Part shown: piece by piece, positions 16,664 to 26,617 of the stretch
Layout: the number at the start of each line of letters is the position of its first letter
Position numbering within the stretch: the first letter of the stretch is position 1
NCBI RefSeq assembly: GCF_901686465.1
Contig: NZ_LR594487.1
Coordinates: 1,361,650 to 1,425,649 of the forward strand
Direction of reading: 5' to 3'
Length of the DNA: 64,000 nt
Source of the DNA: Halorubrum sp. DM2
GTDB lineage: Archaea; Halobacteriota; Halobacteria; Halobacteriales; Haloferacaceae
The notes under the pieces: model-generated
Databases searched by the model: none
Told to the model about the DNA's origin: nothing
What the model saw: only the letters and a program-made list of their open reading frames with translations
Translations under genes and position numbers: made by a program

Positions 16664-17725
16664 TCAGTCCGCGGCGATTCGACGGTCCGACGTCGCCAGA
16701 TCCAGCACCTCGTCGAAGAAGCCGAGCGAGTCGTGCGGGCCGGGGTTCGCCTCGGGGTGGTACTGGCGGGTGATGACGTCGAGTTCGTCGCTGTCGAGGC
16801 CCTCGACGGTGTCGTCGTTGACGTTCACCTGCGTCACCTCCAGCGGACCGGTGTCGTCGACCGTGTAGCCGTGGTTCTGCGTGGTCATCACGACCTTGTC
16901 CGTGCGGAGGTCCTTGACGGGCTGGTTGACGCCGCGGTGGCCGAACGCCATCTTCTCGGTCGAGCCGCCGAGCGCGCTCGTGATCACCTGCTGGCCGAGA
17001 CAGATGCCGGCCAGCGGCACCTCGCCCGCGAACTCGTCGACGACCTCTTGGGCCGCGACGAAGTTCTCCGGGTCACCCGGGCCGTTAGAGACGAAGAGCA
17101 CGTCGGGTTCGACGGCGGCCACGTCCTCGGGGGTCGCGTCGTACGGGAGGACGTGGACGTCAGCGCCGCGCTCGGTGAGCGAGGAGACGATAGAGCCCTT
17201 CGCGCCGCAGTCGAGCATGGCCACGTCGACGTCGCCGCCACCCTCGTGGACGGTCGGCTCCGTGACGGAGACCTGCGCGCCGATGTCGACGTGGTCGCTC
17301 ATCGGCTTACACGCCTCCATCTCCGAGACCGCGTCCTCCGGGGTCGCGTCCGGGCCGGCCGCGATCCCGCAGGCCATCGCACCCTCCTCGCGGACGGTGG
17401 TGACGATCTCGCGGGTGTCGACGTGGTCGACGGCGGGCACGCCCTCGCCGGCGAGCCAGTCGGCGACGTCGTCGGTCAGCTCCCGCGCGACCGCCGCGCG
17501 GGGCTGGACCGAGTCGGACTCGAACCGTTCGCTTCGGACGCCGTAGTTCCCGATCAAGGGGTACGAGAAGGTGAGGATCTGTTCGGCGTAGGAGGGGTCG
17601 GTGAGCGACTCCTCATAGCCGGTGTACGCGGTCGTGAACACCAGTTCGCCGCGAGTACGCCCCGGCGCACGGGCGCGCGCTTCGAACACGCGTCCGTCGG
17701 CCAGCGCGATGTAGGCGTCCGACAT
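16664..17725 (-). CDS. carA: Carbamoyl-phosphate synthase small subunit
   Basis: Glutamine amidotransferase subunit that supplies ammonia to CarB for arginine and pyrimidine synthesis. From the ATG at 17725 it has 353 residues, the family norm. Residues 1-140 form the CPSase N-terminal domain (YTGYEESLTDPSYAEQIL), and the class I GATase domain follows with nucleophile Cys in GICLGQQ near 240, the stretch MTTQNHGYTVD, and the His-Glu of QYHPEANPGP. A longer frame to 18214 only overlaps the divergent regulator and was rejected. A TATA-like box lies at 17750-17757. carB is not in the window. The divergent Lrp-type gene and the shared palindrome suggest control by that regulator. Confidence 0.95.
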   Translation of the reverse strand: MSDAYIALADGRVFEARARAPGRTRGELVFTTAYTGYEESLTDPSYAEQILTFSYPLIGNYGVRSERFESDSVQPRAAVARELTDDVADWLAGEGVPAVDHVDTREIVTTVREEGAMACGIAAGPDATPEDAVSEMEACKPMSDHVDIGAQVSVTEPTVHEGGGDVDVAMLDCGAKGSIVSSLTERGADVHVLPYDATPEDVAAVEPDVLFVSNGPGDPENFVAAQEVVDEFAGEVPLAGICLGQQVITSALGGSTEKMAFGHRGVNQPVKDLRTDKVVMTTQNHGYTVDDTGPLEVTQVNVNDDTVEGLDSDELDVITRQYHPEANPGPHDSLGFFDEVLDLATSDRRIAAD

Positions 17726-17749
17726 TACGAGAAACGTACGCGTAAAGGG

Positions 17750-17757
17750 TAATAAAT
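17750..17757 (-). promoter_or_regulatory. TATA-like box of carA
   Basis: ATTTATTA on the minus strand lies 25-32 bases before the carA ATG at 17725, as in leaderless haloarchaeal promoters. It confirms the short CarA start. Confidence 0.55.
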
Positions 17758-17774
17758 GCGTCGTTCGAAGGTTC

Positions 17775-17791
17775 GTTACGATATTCGTAAC
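17775..17791. promoter_or_regulatory. Palindrome GTTACGA-TAT-TCGTAAC between carA and lrp
   Basis: A perfect 7-bp inverted repeat with a 3-base centre stands 17 bases beyond the carA TATA-like box and 32 bases before the Lrp-type gene ATG. Lrp/AsnC proteins bind such AT-centred palindromes. It is the obvious candidate operator for divergent control of carA and autoregulation of the regulator. Confidence 0.55.
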
Positions 17792-17822
17792 GGGTAAGGC
17801 GACGGGGGAGAGACGGACCGGT

Positions 17823-18236
17823 ATGGACGACCTCGACCGACGGATCCTCTCGATCCTGCGACGGGACGCGCGGACCCCGTACACGGAGATCGCGGACCGA
17901 GTCGGGACCTCCGAGGGGACCGTGCGCAACCGCGTCGACCGGATGACCGACGAGGGCGTGATCGAGCGGTTCACCGTCACGACCCGCACCGGCAACGTGA
18001 AGGCGATGATCGAGATCTCGGTGGAGATGAACGTCAACACGGACGAAGTCGGCCAGCGGATGGTCGACTGGGAGGAGGTCGACTTCGTCTGGCAGGTCTC
18101 CGGCGAGGAGGACATCGTCCTCGTCGTCGACGCGGTCGACACGCGCGCGGTCAACGAACTGATCACGCAGGCCCGCGAGATGGACGAGGTCAAGTCGACG
18201 AAGACGCGGCTCATCCTCGACGAGCGGCTGGGATAG
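17823..18236 (+). CDS. Lrp/AsnC-family transcriptional regulator
   Basis: 137-residue regulator. Residues 1-50 form the winged helix (DLDRRILSILRRDARTPYTEIADRVGTSEGTVRNRVDR split as DRRILSILRRDART and YTEIADRVGTSEGTVRNRV). Residues 60-135 form the RAM ligand-binding domain (FVWQVSGEEDIVLVVDAVDTRAVN). Divergent from carA with 97 bp between the starts, which fits an amino-acid or glutamine-responsive regulator of carbamoyl phosphate synthesis; that target is inferred from position only. The ATG at 17823 begins directly with the expected helix. Confidence 0.92.
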   Translation: MDDLDRRILSILRRDARTPYTEIADRVGTSEGTVRNRVDRMTDEGVIERFTVTTRTGNVKAMIEISVEMNVNTDEVGQRMVDWEEVDFVWQVSGEEDIVLVVDAVDTRAVNELITQAREMDEVKSTKTRLILDERLG

Positions 18237-18348
18237 CAGTCGACAGCGACGGGACCCCATCAAAACTGACGCGTCGCTCGTCGGGGCAGAGCGGTTCCGA
18301 AAGAAACGAGTCGTCGGTCGTCACCGTGCGGCGACGTTGAACCTCGCG

Positions 18349-18543
18349 TTAGTTGCGGACGACGTTCATCGCACGGGGGCCCTTCGGGGCCTGCTCGATG
18401 TCGAAGTCGATGTCCTGTCCCTCCTCGAGGTCCGGGCCGCCGACATCTTCCATGTGGAAGAACACGTCGTCGTCAGAGTCGTCAGTCGAGATGAAACCGT
18501 AGCCGCCAGTGTTGTTGAAGAAGTCAACTTTTCCGTTCGCCAT
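18349..18543 (-). CDS. Cold-shock domain protein
   Basis: 64-residue single-domain nucleic-acid chaperone of the CspA family. Both RNP motifs are present: KVDFFNNTGGYGFIS (RNP1 with GYGFI) and DDVFFHMEDV (RNP2). The protein is acidic as usual in haloarchaea. The longer frame upstream to 18678 has no family similarity, and MANGKV is the standard beginning. Convergent with the Lrp-type gene (112 bases apart). Confidence 0.93.
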   Translation of the reverse strand: MANGKVDFFNNTGGYGFISTDDSDDDVFFHMEDVGGPDLEEGQDIDFDIEQAPKGPRAMNVVRN

Positions 18544-18634
18544 TACAAACATACGTTCACTCTGTGAGGGCATAACCTTTCCGAGGGTCGTGGTGGCACG
18601 GCACCTCGCGTGGAACCGCGGACGAGTGTGGCGG

Positions 18635-19564
18635 TCAATACAGATGACCGAAGTACCAGCCGCCGTCGTAGTGAACAAGTAACACGGCGATATGGTCTGG
18701 TATCGAGAGTTGTTCGCGGAGAGCGTTGAACGGCTCCGAATACGGTTTACACTCGGTGTACGTTCCGTCGATCGCTCGGGCCACGATATCCTGCTGTTGG
18801 CTCGTCAGGGAGTCGAGAACAACCCCCCGATTGTCTCCGATGTATTCCTTGAATTCATCCGGTGACCTCGCAACGAGTTCAGTCGAGACGGTCGTGCTCG
18901 TGATCTTCACCGTCAGTTGCTGCTCGAAGGTCAATCGGAGCAACGTCTCGTCCCATTCCAAATAGTGCGTGGCACCACCCGGGATGAACACGGATCGGTC
19001 CCGTACACCGGTCTGTTCGTACGCAAACACGACTGAGAACGACGTGTAATGTGGTGCGTGAAGGAGCCCTGAATTCCCTATTGCGCTGTGGAGTGACTCA
19101 CGATCGTGAGCAGGTAGTTCGGTAAACGGACGAACTGTCACCCCGTCTGAGAGCGCAGATTCATCGACATCGATCTCGACCGAGTATTCGTAACCGGTCG
19201 TCTGTGTTCCGTCGTGATCGGTCGTGTTGATACGGAAATAGCGTGCTTCAGGCCCCGTGACTACGAAGTCCTTCCGGGGGTCCGGAGCGTAGTATCTCCG
19301 GGAAGTAGATTCACCGCGTTCCGAATCGAGCGCGTCGGTAACGGCGACTTGCGACGCGTGAGGCAACCCGTCGAGAGGTGTACTACACTCGTTGGCGATT
19401 CCGGTCGCCGTCGCTTCGTCCAGTGAAAGGCCACCCTCGTTCGAGTCCGAACAGGAGTCCGACCGTGAAAACGGCGCGAGACAGCCGGCGGTGGCCGTAA
19501 TGCCGATACCACCGATCACCCGAAGAACTTGCCGTCGAGTGCTATCACGTGGAGGGCACGTCAT
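18635..19564 (-). CDS. Tat-exported lipoprotein of unknown function
   Basis: 309 residues beginning MTCPPRDSTRRQVLRVIGG with a twin-arginine motif and lipobox (TAGC, Cys28), so it should be anchored outside the membrane. The mature protein is rich in beta strands and polar residues (YRINTTDHDGTQTTGYEYSV read as FRINTTDHDG and TGYEYSVEIDV). No catalytic motif is seen, and no family was recognised. Its base composition is less GC-rich than neighbouring genes, as for the exported pair at 14.0-15.4 kb. The end, VLLVHYDGGWYFGHLY, resembles the close of small secreted stand-alone domains. Confidence 0.65.
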   Translation of the reverse strand: MTCPPRDSTRRQVLRVIGGIGITATAGCLAPFSRSDSCSDSNEGGLSLDEATATGIANECSTPLDGLPHASQVAVTDALDSERGESTSRRYYAPDPRKDFVVTGPEARYFRINTTDHDGTQTTGYEYSVEIDVDESALSDGVTVRPFTELPAHDRESLHSAIGNSGLLHAPHYTSFSVVFAYEQTGVRDRSVFIPGGATHYLEWDETLLRLTFEQQLTVKITSTTVSTELVARSPDEFKEYIGDNRGVVLDSLTSQQQDIVARAIDGTYTECKPYSEPFNALREQLSIPDHIAVLLVHYDGGWYFGHLY

Positions 19565-19737
19565 GCCGGACGGTTGGTCGCTCCCGTTGAAGTATCCGGG
19601 GGAGAACGTTTCATCGCTTCACTCATGAATAGGATTCGATTCGCACGCTACACCGACCCGCTGTTTCACACGATAGCACATCTGAAAAAGAGGATTTCAA
19701 TGGAGCCGGCGAAGCGATTCGGGCGCTCGGCGCTCGC

Positions 19738-21000
<1,263 letters not shown>

Positions 21001-21025
21001 AACGGGCGTGGATTCTTGTGGCCCC

Positions 21026-21033
21026 CTAAAGTG
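21026..21033 (-). promoter_or_regulatory. TATA-like box of icd
   Basis: CACTTTAG on the minus strand ends 26 bases before the icd ATG; its spacing suggests a leaderless mRNA. Confidence 0.45.
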
Positions 21034-21171
21034 CCTGCCGTTTTCGGCGTGAGCGTCGCGCTCGCAGCGTTTGCCGGTTTCGGGCCCCGGTGGCCGTCCG
21101 CCTCCGGCAGGGCCGTCCCGGCCGCAGACCGGCTCGACCGCGACGCGTCAGACCGGCTCGACCACGGCACC

Positions 21172-22305
21172 TCAGACCGACTCGACCGCGACATCGAACA
21201 TCGACCGCCAGCGGTAGCGGCGGCCGCCCCAGACGAAGGTTCGACGAGCGAACGCGTACGCCAAAAGCGGCGGGGCGACCAGCACGCCGGGCGCTGCGAG
21301 CAGGAACGTCACGCGCCGGATCCCGAACCGGGCGTAGGCGACGCCCGCGAGCGCCGTGACGAGCGTCACGCCCGCGACCGGCGCGAGCAGACAGAGCGCC
21401 GCCATCGCGACGCCGAGGAGGACGTTGAACGCGGTCGCCACGGGAGCGTGGTACCGGGTAATCGTGAGGAAGCGGACGAACCGCTCCAGCGACCCGCGGA
21501 GCGATCCGCCGGCCAGGACCTGCCGCGTCCGGTCGACCGCGGCCACGTCGAGGTGGTCGGAGAGCGTCCCGTCGTCGCTGACCGTCCGCCGGAGGTCGCG
21601 TAGGAGCGCGGCCGTCCCGTCGCGGAGGTCGTCGCGCTCGAATATCACCGCACCGCCCCACGCGATGCCCGGCGCGCCCCATGCGGTGCCCGACGTCGAG
21701 ACGGCGAGCGTCCCGCCGATCACGTACGCCGGCTCGAACAGCCGGGCGAGGGGGTCGCGCCCGACGAACACCGGGATCTCCGTGGTCGGCCCGCGACGCT
21801 CGTAGTCGGCGTCGAGCGTCGCCAGCCACGTCGGCGGGTGATGGAAGTCGTCGTCGGTCCAGCAGATCCGGTCGTTCGCTGCGGTCTCCATCCCGGTGGC
21901 GATGGCGTTGGCCTTCCCGGAACAGCCCTCCGGCTCGCCGGCGACCACGACCTCCACCCGAGACGGCAGGTCGCCGCGGCGGTCCGCCACGGGGTCGTCC
22001 GGAGAGTCGCAGATAACGAGCAGTTCGTCGCCTGTGACGCCCCTGTCGGCTTCGATGCCGGCGTCCCCGTCAACGTCGATGCCGGCGTCCTCGTCGAACG
22101 CCTCGGGACCGCGGAGCTGGTCCGCCACCTCGTCGCAGGCGTCGGTCCAGCGGACGGTCGGGAGCAGGACCGAGATCGGCGCAGAACGCGTCGGTGCCGT
22201 GGGTTCTGAACGCGTCGAGGCCGCGGTCGGTTCTGAAGCGGTCACGTCGAACCGTTCGCCCGCCGGGAAGATAAACGGTCGATCGCCGAAGCGATCGACT
22301 GGCAC
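21172..22305 (-). CDS. Family 2-type glycosyltransferase with C-terminal membrane helices
   Basis: 377-residue membrane-anchored glycosyltransferase resembling ceramide-glucosyltransferase-like (GT21/GT2) proteins. The nucleotide-sugar fold begins at about residue 43 (APISVLLPTVRW). The substrate motif is ICWTDDDFHHPP, containing the Asp triad, and GTLDDHLDV-like SDDGTLSDHLDV marks the acceptor side. Residues 285-345 contain two or three hydrophobic helices. The first 42 residues are polar and repetitive (SEPTAASTRSEPTAPTR), so the true start may be the GTG at 22245 rather than ATG 22305. It lies three bases downstream of the HTTM gene and is likely in one operon with it. Confidence 0.8.
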   Translation of the reverse strand: MPVDRFGDRPFIFPAGERFDVTASEPTAASTRSEPTAPTRSAPISVLLPTVRWTDACDEVADQLRGPEAFDEDAGIDVDGDAGIEADRGVTGDELLVICDSPDDPVADRRGDLPSRVEVVVAGEPEGCSGKANAIATGMETAANDRICWTDDDFHHPPTWLATLDADYERRGPTTEIPVFVGRDPLARLFEPAYVIGGTLAVSTSGTAWGAPGIAWGGAVIFERDDLRDGTAALLRDLRRTVSDDGTLSDHLDVAAVDRTRQVLAGGSLRGSLERFVRFLTITRYHAPVATAFNVLLGVAMAALCLLAPVAGVTLVTALAGVAYARFGIRRVTFLLAAPGVLVAPPLLAYAFARRTFVWGGRRYRWRSMFDVAVESV

Positions 22306-22308
22306 CGC

Positions 22309-23892
22309 TCACGCGAGGCGGCACTCCCGAGAGCCGAGCGTCTCGGTCCGCGTCTCCCCGGTCTCGACGTCGACGTCGACCGCCGAGAGCGACACCGACG
22401 CGATCCGTCCGTCGGCGGTGAACGCGTCCGCACGGTCGCAGAGGTGCGCGAGGACCGGATCGACGCGAGCCGGATCGGGGTCGTCTGCGAGCAGAGTGAG
22501 GAGCTTCCGCCAGCGCGCGGTGGGGTACGCCCGGGCGTCGGAGGGCGGCCGGTCCCGAGCGACGCGGTCGCCGTACAGCGCGTCGATCCGATCGCCGTCG
22601 GCGGTCGTCGCGGTCGCCAGCACGAGCGCGTCGGTCGACGGGGGGTCCGGCGCGAACATGTCCCAGCCGCCCTCGGTCGGGTCCGCCGCCGACGCGACCG
22701 GCTCGGGCGTCTCGACGAGTCCGAGCGCCATCCCGTTCCACGCGACGAGCGCGACGAGGAGGACCGCGGCGAGGACCGGAACGACGACGGCGGCGCGGTC
22801 GCGGACGGCCCGGAGCGGTCCGCCCTCAGTCGGCGGATTCGTGAGGAAGGGCCGACGGCTCGCGACGGAGCGAAGCCGGTCGGCGGCGGGAGCGACCGCC
22901 CGCTCAACCCGGTCCCAGACGAACGGCGGGAAGAAGGGGAGCAGCGCGGTCGCGGAGATGACGGAGAAGACGCCGATCTGGAGCGTGAACGCCATCGAAA
23001 GGTGCGCCGCGAGGAGCGTTCCCGCGAGCGCGACCCGGACTCGGCCGACGGCCGCGATCAGCAGCGGCGAGGCGACGAGCAGCGCCAGCCAGCCGTAGGT
23101 GGCGGCGGAGAGCAGCGCGGACCACTCGGGGACGAGTCCGCCGAGCGGGCCGTGGAGGTAGGTGAGTCGGAAGACCCGCTCGACCGCTTCCCCTGCGGGC
23201 CACGCCGTCCCGCGGAGCTTCTCGACCGCGTTGGAGACGTACACCACGACGACGAGCGTCAACAGGAGCGTCGAAGCTGGACCGGCGACGCGCTCGGTCG
23301 CGGGCCGGGAGCCCGACTCGGACGGCGCACGCGACGCCGGCTCCGCCTCGGCCCCGACGCTGCGGCCGCGGACGGCGTCGAGCGACCACCGCGCGCCGAG
23401 CGGGCACAGGAGTCCGGCACCTAAAAGCTGGAGGAGGAGGGTGTCGCCGGCGTTGAGGACGAACGGGTTCCGCGCCTGAAGCGACGCGAGCAGGACCAGC
23501 GAGACCCCGGTCGCGACGCGGGTCCGGTACCCGGCCGCGAGCGCGACGGCGGCGACGGCGGCGGCGAGAAACAGCAGCGCGACGGCCCGCGCCTCGCCGG
23601 AGAGGGCGTGGAGCGAGAGCCGGGCCGCGACGGGGTACGTCTCGGCAAGCAGCGCGCGAGGGAGGACGCCGGCGTCCGTGTAGAAGGCGATCAGGTTCCG
23701 GGCACGGAGCGCGAGGTCGGCGAGGAGGGCGACGCCGAGCGCGACCCGGAACGCGGCGAGCGCGCGCGGATCGATCCCGAATCGGCATCGGAGCGCAGCG
23801 CGGAGGCGGGGGGCGGAGAAGCGGGAGGCGAGAGAGCGGGAGCCCGAGTGCGAACGACCGGAGTCGCCGCCGGCGGGATCGGCTGTCGTCAC
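22309..23892 (-). CDS. HTTM-domain membrane protein
   Basis: 527-residue membrane protein with the HTTM (horizontally transferred transmembrane) domain found in vitamin-K-dependent gamma-carboxylase relatives. The N-terminal half contains the typical FRVALGVALLADL, FYTDAGVLPR and the conserved segment around FVLNAGDTLLLQL, followed by more helices to about residue 390. The C-terminal 130 residues are soluble (WDMFAPDPPSTDALVLATA and WRKLLTLLADD). Carboxylase activity is not implied. It is transcribed with the glycosyltransferase downstream and starts 164 bp from the divergent asparaginase-like gene. Confidence 0.85.
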   Translation of the reverse strand: MTTADPAGGDSGRSHSGSRSLASRFSAPRLRAALRCRFGIDPRALAAFRVALGVALLADLALRARNLIAFYTDAGVLPRALLAETYPVAARLSLHALSGEARAVALLFLAAAVAAVALAAGYRTRVATGVSLVLLASLQARNPFVLNAGDTLLLQLLGAGLLCPLGARWSLDAVRGRSVGAEAEPASRAPSESGSRPATERVAGPASTLLLTLVVVVYVSNAVEKLRGTAWPAGEAVERVFRLTYLHGPLGGLVPEWSALLSAATYGWLALLVASPLLIAAVGRVRVALAGTLLAAHLSMAFTLQIGVFSVISATALLPFFPPFVWDRVERAVAPAADRLRSVASRRPFLTNPPTEGGPLRAVRDRAAVVVPVLAAVLLVALVAWNGMALGLVETPEPVASAADPTEGGWDMFAPDPPSTDALVLATATTADGDRIDALYGDRVARDRPPSDARAYPTARWRKLLTLLADDPDPARVDPVLAHLCDRADAFTADGRIASVSLSAVDVDVETGETRTETLGSRECRLA

Positions 23893-24055
23893 GGTGTTTC
23901 CGAGTCGCCCAGCGGCGGGAATAGGTCTTGCGGCGTCGGAGCGAGACAGTGACAGGAAGGCGACGCTCGGTTGCCGCCGGTCAGCGCCGCGCCGGCTGAG
24001 TTCCGCGTCCGCCGCTGCCGGGCGCGTTTATGTGGCCGCCGCGGGAGCCTCCGAT

Positions 24056-24970
24056 ATGCGAATCATCGTTCACGGCGGTGCCGGCGGTGCCCCGGACGAG
24101 CCGGAGCCCAGACAGGCGGTCCTCGACGAGGCGGCCGCGACCGGTGCCGAGCGCGCGACGCCGCTCGACGCGGTGGAGTCCGCGGTCGGCGTCCTCGAAT
24201 CCGACCCCCGGTTCAACGCCGGGGTCGGCGGCGCAGTCCAGTCCGACGGCGTCGTCCGCACCGACGCGGGCGTGATGACCTCGGACCGCGAGATCGGCGC
24301 GGCCTGCTCGATGCCCGGCGTCGAGCACGCGGCGAGCGTCGCCCGCGTCGTCCGCTCGGAGACGCCGCACGTCTTCGTCTCGGGCGAACACGCGGTCGAC
24401 CTCGCCGAGGAGTTCGGGGTCGAGACCGGCGTCGACCTGCTCACCGACGAGACGCGAGAGCGCTACGAGGCGGAGGACCCGCCGCGGGGCGGCCCCCGAG
24501 AACACCTCGACTGGCTCGCCTCGCGGTTCGGCTCGGGCGACGATCAGGCGGGCGGCGGGTCGGACGGCGACGGCGGGAACGAGAGGGACGCCGCCCCCGA
24601 CCACGACACGGTCGGCGCGGTGGCGACCGACGGCGAGACGTTCGCGGCCGTGACCTCCACCGGCGGGCGGTCGTTCGCGCTCGCCGGGCGCGTCGGCGAC
24701 GTGCCGCAGGTCGGGTCGGGCTTCTTCTGTACCGAGGCCGGCGGCGCGAGCGCGACGGGGGCCGGCGAGGATATCGCCCGCGTGACGCTCTCGCGGCGAG
24801 CGGTCAAGTATCTAGACGACGGGGTCGGGGCACAGGCGGCGGCCGAGCGAGCGATCGACGAGTTCGAGGAGATTACGGGGTCGGGTGCGGGGGTTATCGT
24901 GCTCGGGGACGACGAGGCCGGGAGCGCGTTTAATACAGAAGGGATGCAGACGAGCGTCGCCGATACGTGA
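24056..24970 (+). CDS. Isoaspartyl peptidase / L-asparaginase-like Ntn hydrolase
   Basis: 304-residue member of the plant-type asparaginase family, which self-cleaves before a catalytic threonine. The fold begins IIVHGGAGGAP; NAGVGG and TSDREIGAACS are conserved early elements. The predicted nucleophile is Thr185 in HDTVGAVATDG, preceded by a low-complexity linker (GGGSDGDGGNERDA) longer than usual, where the alpha/beta cleavage would occur. The beta subunit shows STGGRSFALAGRVGDVP and VGSGFFCTEAGGASATG. ATG 24056 was chosen because upstream in-frame sequence to 23894 has no family match. Confidence 0.9.
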   Translation: MRIIVHGGAGGAPDEPEPRQAVLDEAAATGAERATPLDAVESAVGVLESDPRFNAGVGGAVQSDGVVRTDAGVMTSDREIGAACSMPGVEHAASVARVVRSETPHVFVSGEHAVDLAEEFGVETGVDLLTDETRERYEAEDPPRGGPREHLDWLASRFGSGDDQAGGGSDGDGGNERDAAPDHDTVGAVATDGETFAAVTSTGGRSFALAGRVGDVPQVGSGFFCTEAGGASATGAGEDIARVTLSRRAVKYLDDGVGAQAAAERAIDEFEEITGSGAGVIVLGDDEAGSAFNTEGMQTSVADT

Positions 24971-25051
24971 ACGACACGGGCGGATTTCTCGGCGCTTCGG
25001 CGGCCTGACTTTTCGATATCGGCGGTGAATCATCGATCGACGCGGATTCCT

Positions 25052-25454
25052 CCGAAGCCCCAGCCGCTCGCTACGACGAAGCTGCCGCTGAGGTGGCCAC
25101 CGAAGCCCCAGCCGGGAGGCGGGCGCACGCTCGCTGTCGTTCGAAAGGCGCGGAGCGCCTTTCGTGATGACGAGACGCCTTCGGCGTCTCGAACCACGCG
25201 CTTCAGTCGCTCACTACGTTCGCTCCTTCCAGTGCTTGCGTCGTCATCAGAACGCTTCGCGTTCTGATTGGCTCACGAGAGCTTCGCTCTCGTGAACGCC
25301 TGCGCCCGCCTCCCGACTGCCCCTTCGAGTCCCACCCCGCACCGCAACCGCACCTCACGCCTTCCCAGCCTCGTCAGTCGCCGTCGCTTCGCTCCGGCGA
25401 CTGACTCCCTCGCGCGTGCTGCTCGGCCGCGGGGCGGCCTCGCAGGCACGCGCC
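25052..25454 (+). repeat. Structured repeat element, copy B (longest)
   Basis: Copy on the plus strand, filling most of the 612-base gap 24971-25582. Box 1 starts at 25052 and box 2 at 25100. The outer stem GGGAGGCGGGCGCA/TGCGCCCGCCTCCC (25114-25127 with 25301-25314, perfect) encloses 173 bases with four perfect hairpins: 25142-25164 (10 bp), 25171-25191 (9 bp), 25248-25266 (8 bp) and 25274-25294 (9 bp), the last three with TTC(G) loops. Then come the conserved linear block (25317-25375), stem 2 TCAGTCGCC/GGCGACTGA (25374-25382 with 25396-25404) and stem 3 (GCGCGTGC 25412-25419 with GCACGCGC 25446-25453, enclosing GGCCGC/GCGGCC). No TATA box is preserved at the expected spot. It ends 128 bp upstream of cofD. 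Confidence 0.88.
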
Positions 25455-25582
25455 AACCGGGAAATCGGTCGAGTGTCGCCGTTCGTCCCTACGTCAGATG
25501 CGCGGGGTTCCACCTCGAACACCCAGTCTCTACGTCGCCCGCGGAGGCGAGGATACAAATCCGGGCGTCGCCTTGCGCCGGT

Positions 25583-26617
25583 ATGGTAACCTTCCTCGCC
25601 GGGGGGACGGGCACGCCGAAGCTCCTCGACGGCGCGGCCCGCGTGTGGGACTCGGCCGAGACGGCGGTCGTCGCCAACACGGGCGACGACGTCGAGATCG
25701 GCGGCCACCTCGTCTGCCCGGACGTCGACACCGTGCTGTTCGCGGGCGGCGGCGTCCTCGACCGGGAGACGTGGTGGGGGATCGACGGCGACACGACCGC
25801 GACCCACGACGAACTTGGCCGACTCGCCGACGCGGCCGGACTCGAAACCGAGCCCCGGTACCTCGACGACGCGGCCCAGACCGCCGGCCGGGAGATCGCG
25901 CGCTGGCGGCGCTTCTCGGCGGTCGCCGAGTTCATGGAGATCGGCGACCGCGACCGCGCGGTCCACCTCACGCGCACGAGCCTGCTCGACGAGGGGCACA
26001 CGCTCACCGAGGCGATCCGCGTCCTCGCGGACGCGTTCGACCTCGATGTCGACCTCCTTCCGATGTCCGACGACCCGGTGGCGACGCTGATCCACACCGA
26101 GGCCGGCGAGACGATCCACTTCCAAGAGTACTGGGTCGCGCGCCGGGGCGAGCCGCCGGTCGCCGACGTGGAGTTCCGGGGGGCCGAAGACGCCGAGCCG
26201 ACCCACGCCGTGCGCGAGGCGCTCGCCGACCCGGTCGTGATCGGTCCCTCGAACCCCGTGACGAGCCTCGGACCGATGCTGGCGCTGCCCGGCTTCGAGC
26301 GCGCGCTCCGCGAGACGCCCGTGGTCGCCGTCTCGCCGTTCGTCGGCGACGAGGTGTTCTCCGGGCCGGCCGCGGCGCTGATGGAGGGAGTGGGTCGGGA
26401 GCCGTCGACCGCGGGCGTCGCGGACGCGTACCCCTTCGCGGACGCGTTCGTCCTCGACGAGGCGGACCCGACTGAACTCGACCGACACGTCGAGCGCACC
26501 GATACGCGGATCGACGACGCCGACGACGCCGAACGCGTCGCCCGCGCCTGCGAACGTGCGCTGACGGCGGTCGTCGGCGACGTGGCGGACGCAGCGCCGC
26601 GGGAGGGCGCGGAGTGA
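25583..26617 (+). CDS. cofD: 2-phospho-L-lactate transferase CofD
   Basis: Coenzyme F420 biosynthesis enzyme joining the activated phospholactyl (or phosphoenolpyruvyl) group to the deazaflavin Fo. The 344-residue length fits the family. Motifs are [15 protein letters not shown] at the N terminus, [27 protein letters not shown]-like [13 protein letters not shown], and [18 protein letters not shown]. The ATG at 25583 starts right at the first beta strand; the longer open frame upstream comes from the repeat element and is not coding. The stop overlaps the GTG of the Dus-like gene, the first of three such overlaps in this operon. Confidence 0.95.
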   Translation: MVTFLAGGTGTPKLLDGAARVWDSAETAVVANTGDDVEIGGHLVCPDVDTVLFAGGGVLDRETWWGIDGDTTATHDELGRLADAAGLETEPRYLDDAAQTAGREIARWRRFSAVAEFMEIGDRDRAVHLTRTSLLDEGHTLTEAIRVLADAFDLDVDLLPMSDDPVATLIHTEAGETIHFQEYWVARRGEPPVADVEFRGAEDAEPTHAVREALADPVVIGPSNPVTSLGPMLALPGFERALRETPVVAVSPFVGDEVFSGPAAALMEGVGREPSTAGVADAYPFADAFVLDEADPTELDRHVERTDTRIDDADDAERVARACERALTAVVGDVADAAPREGAE

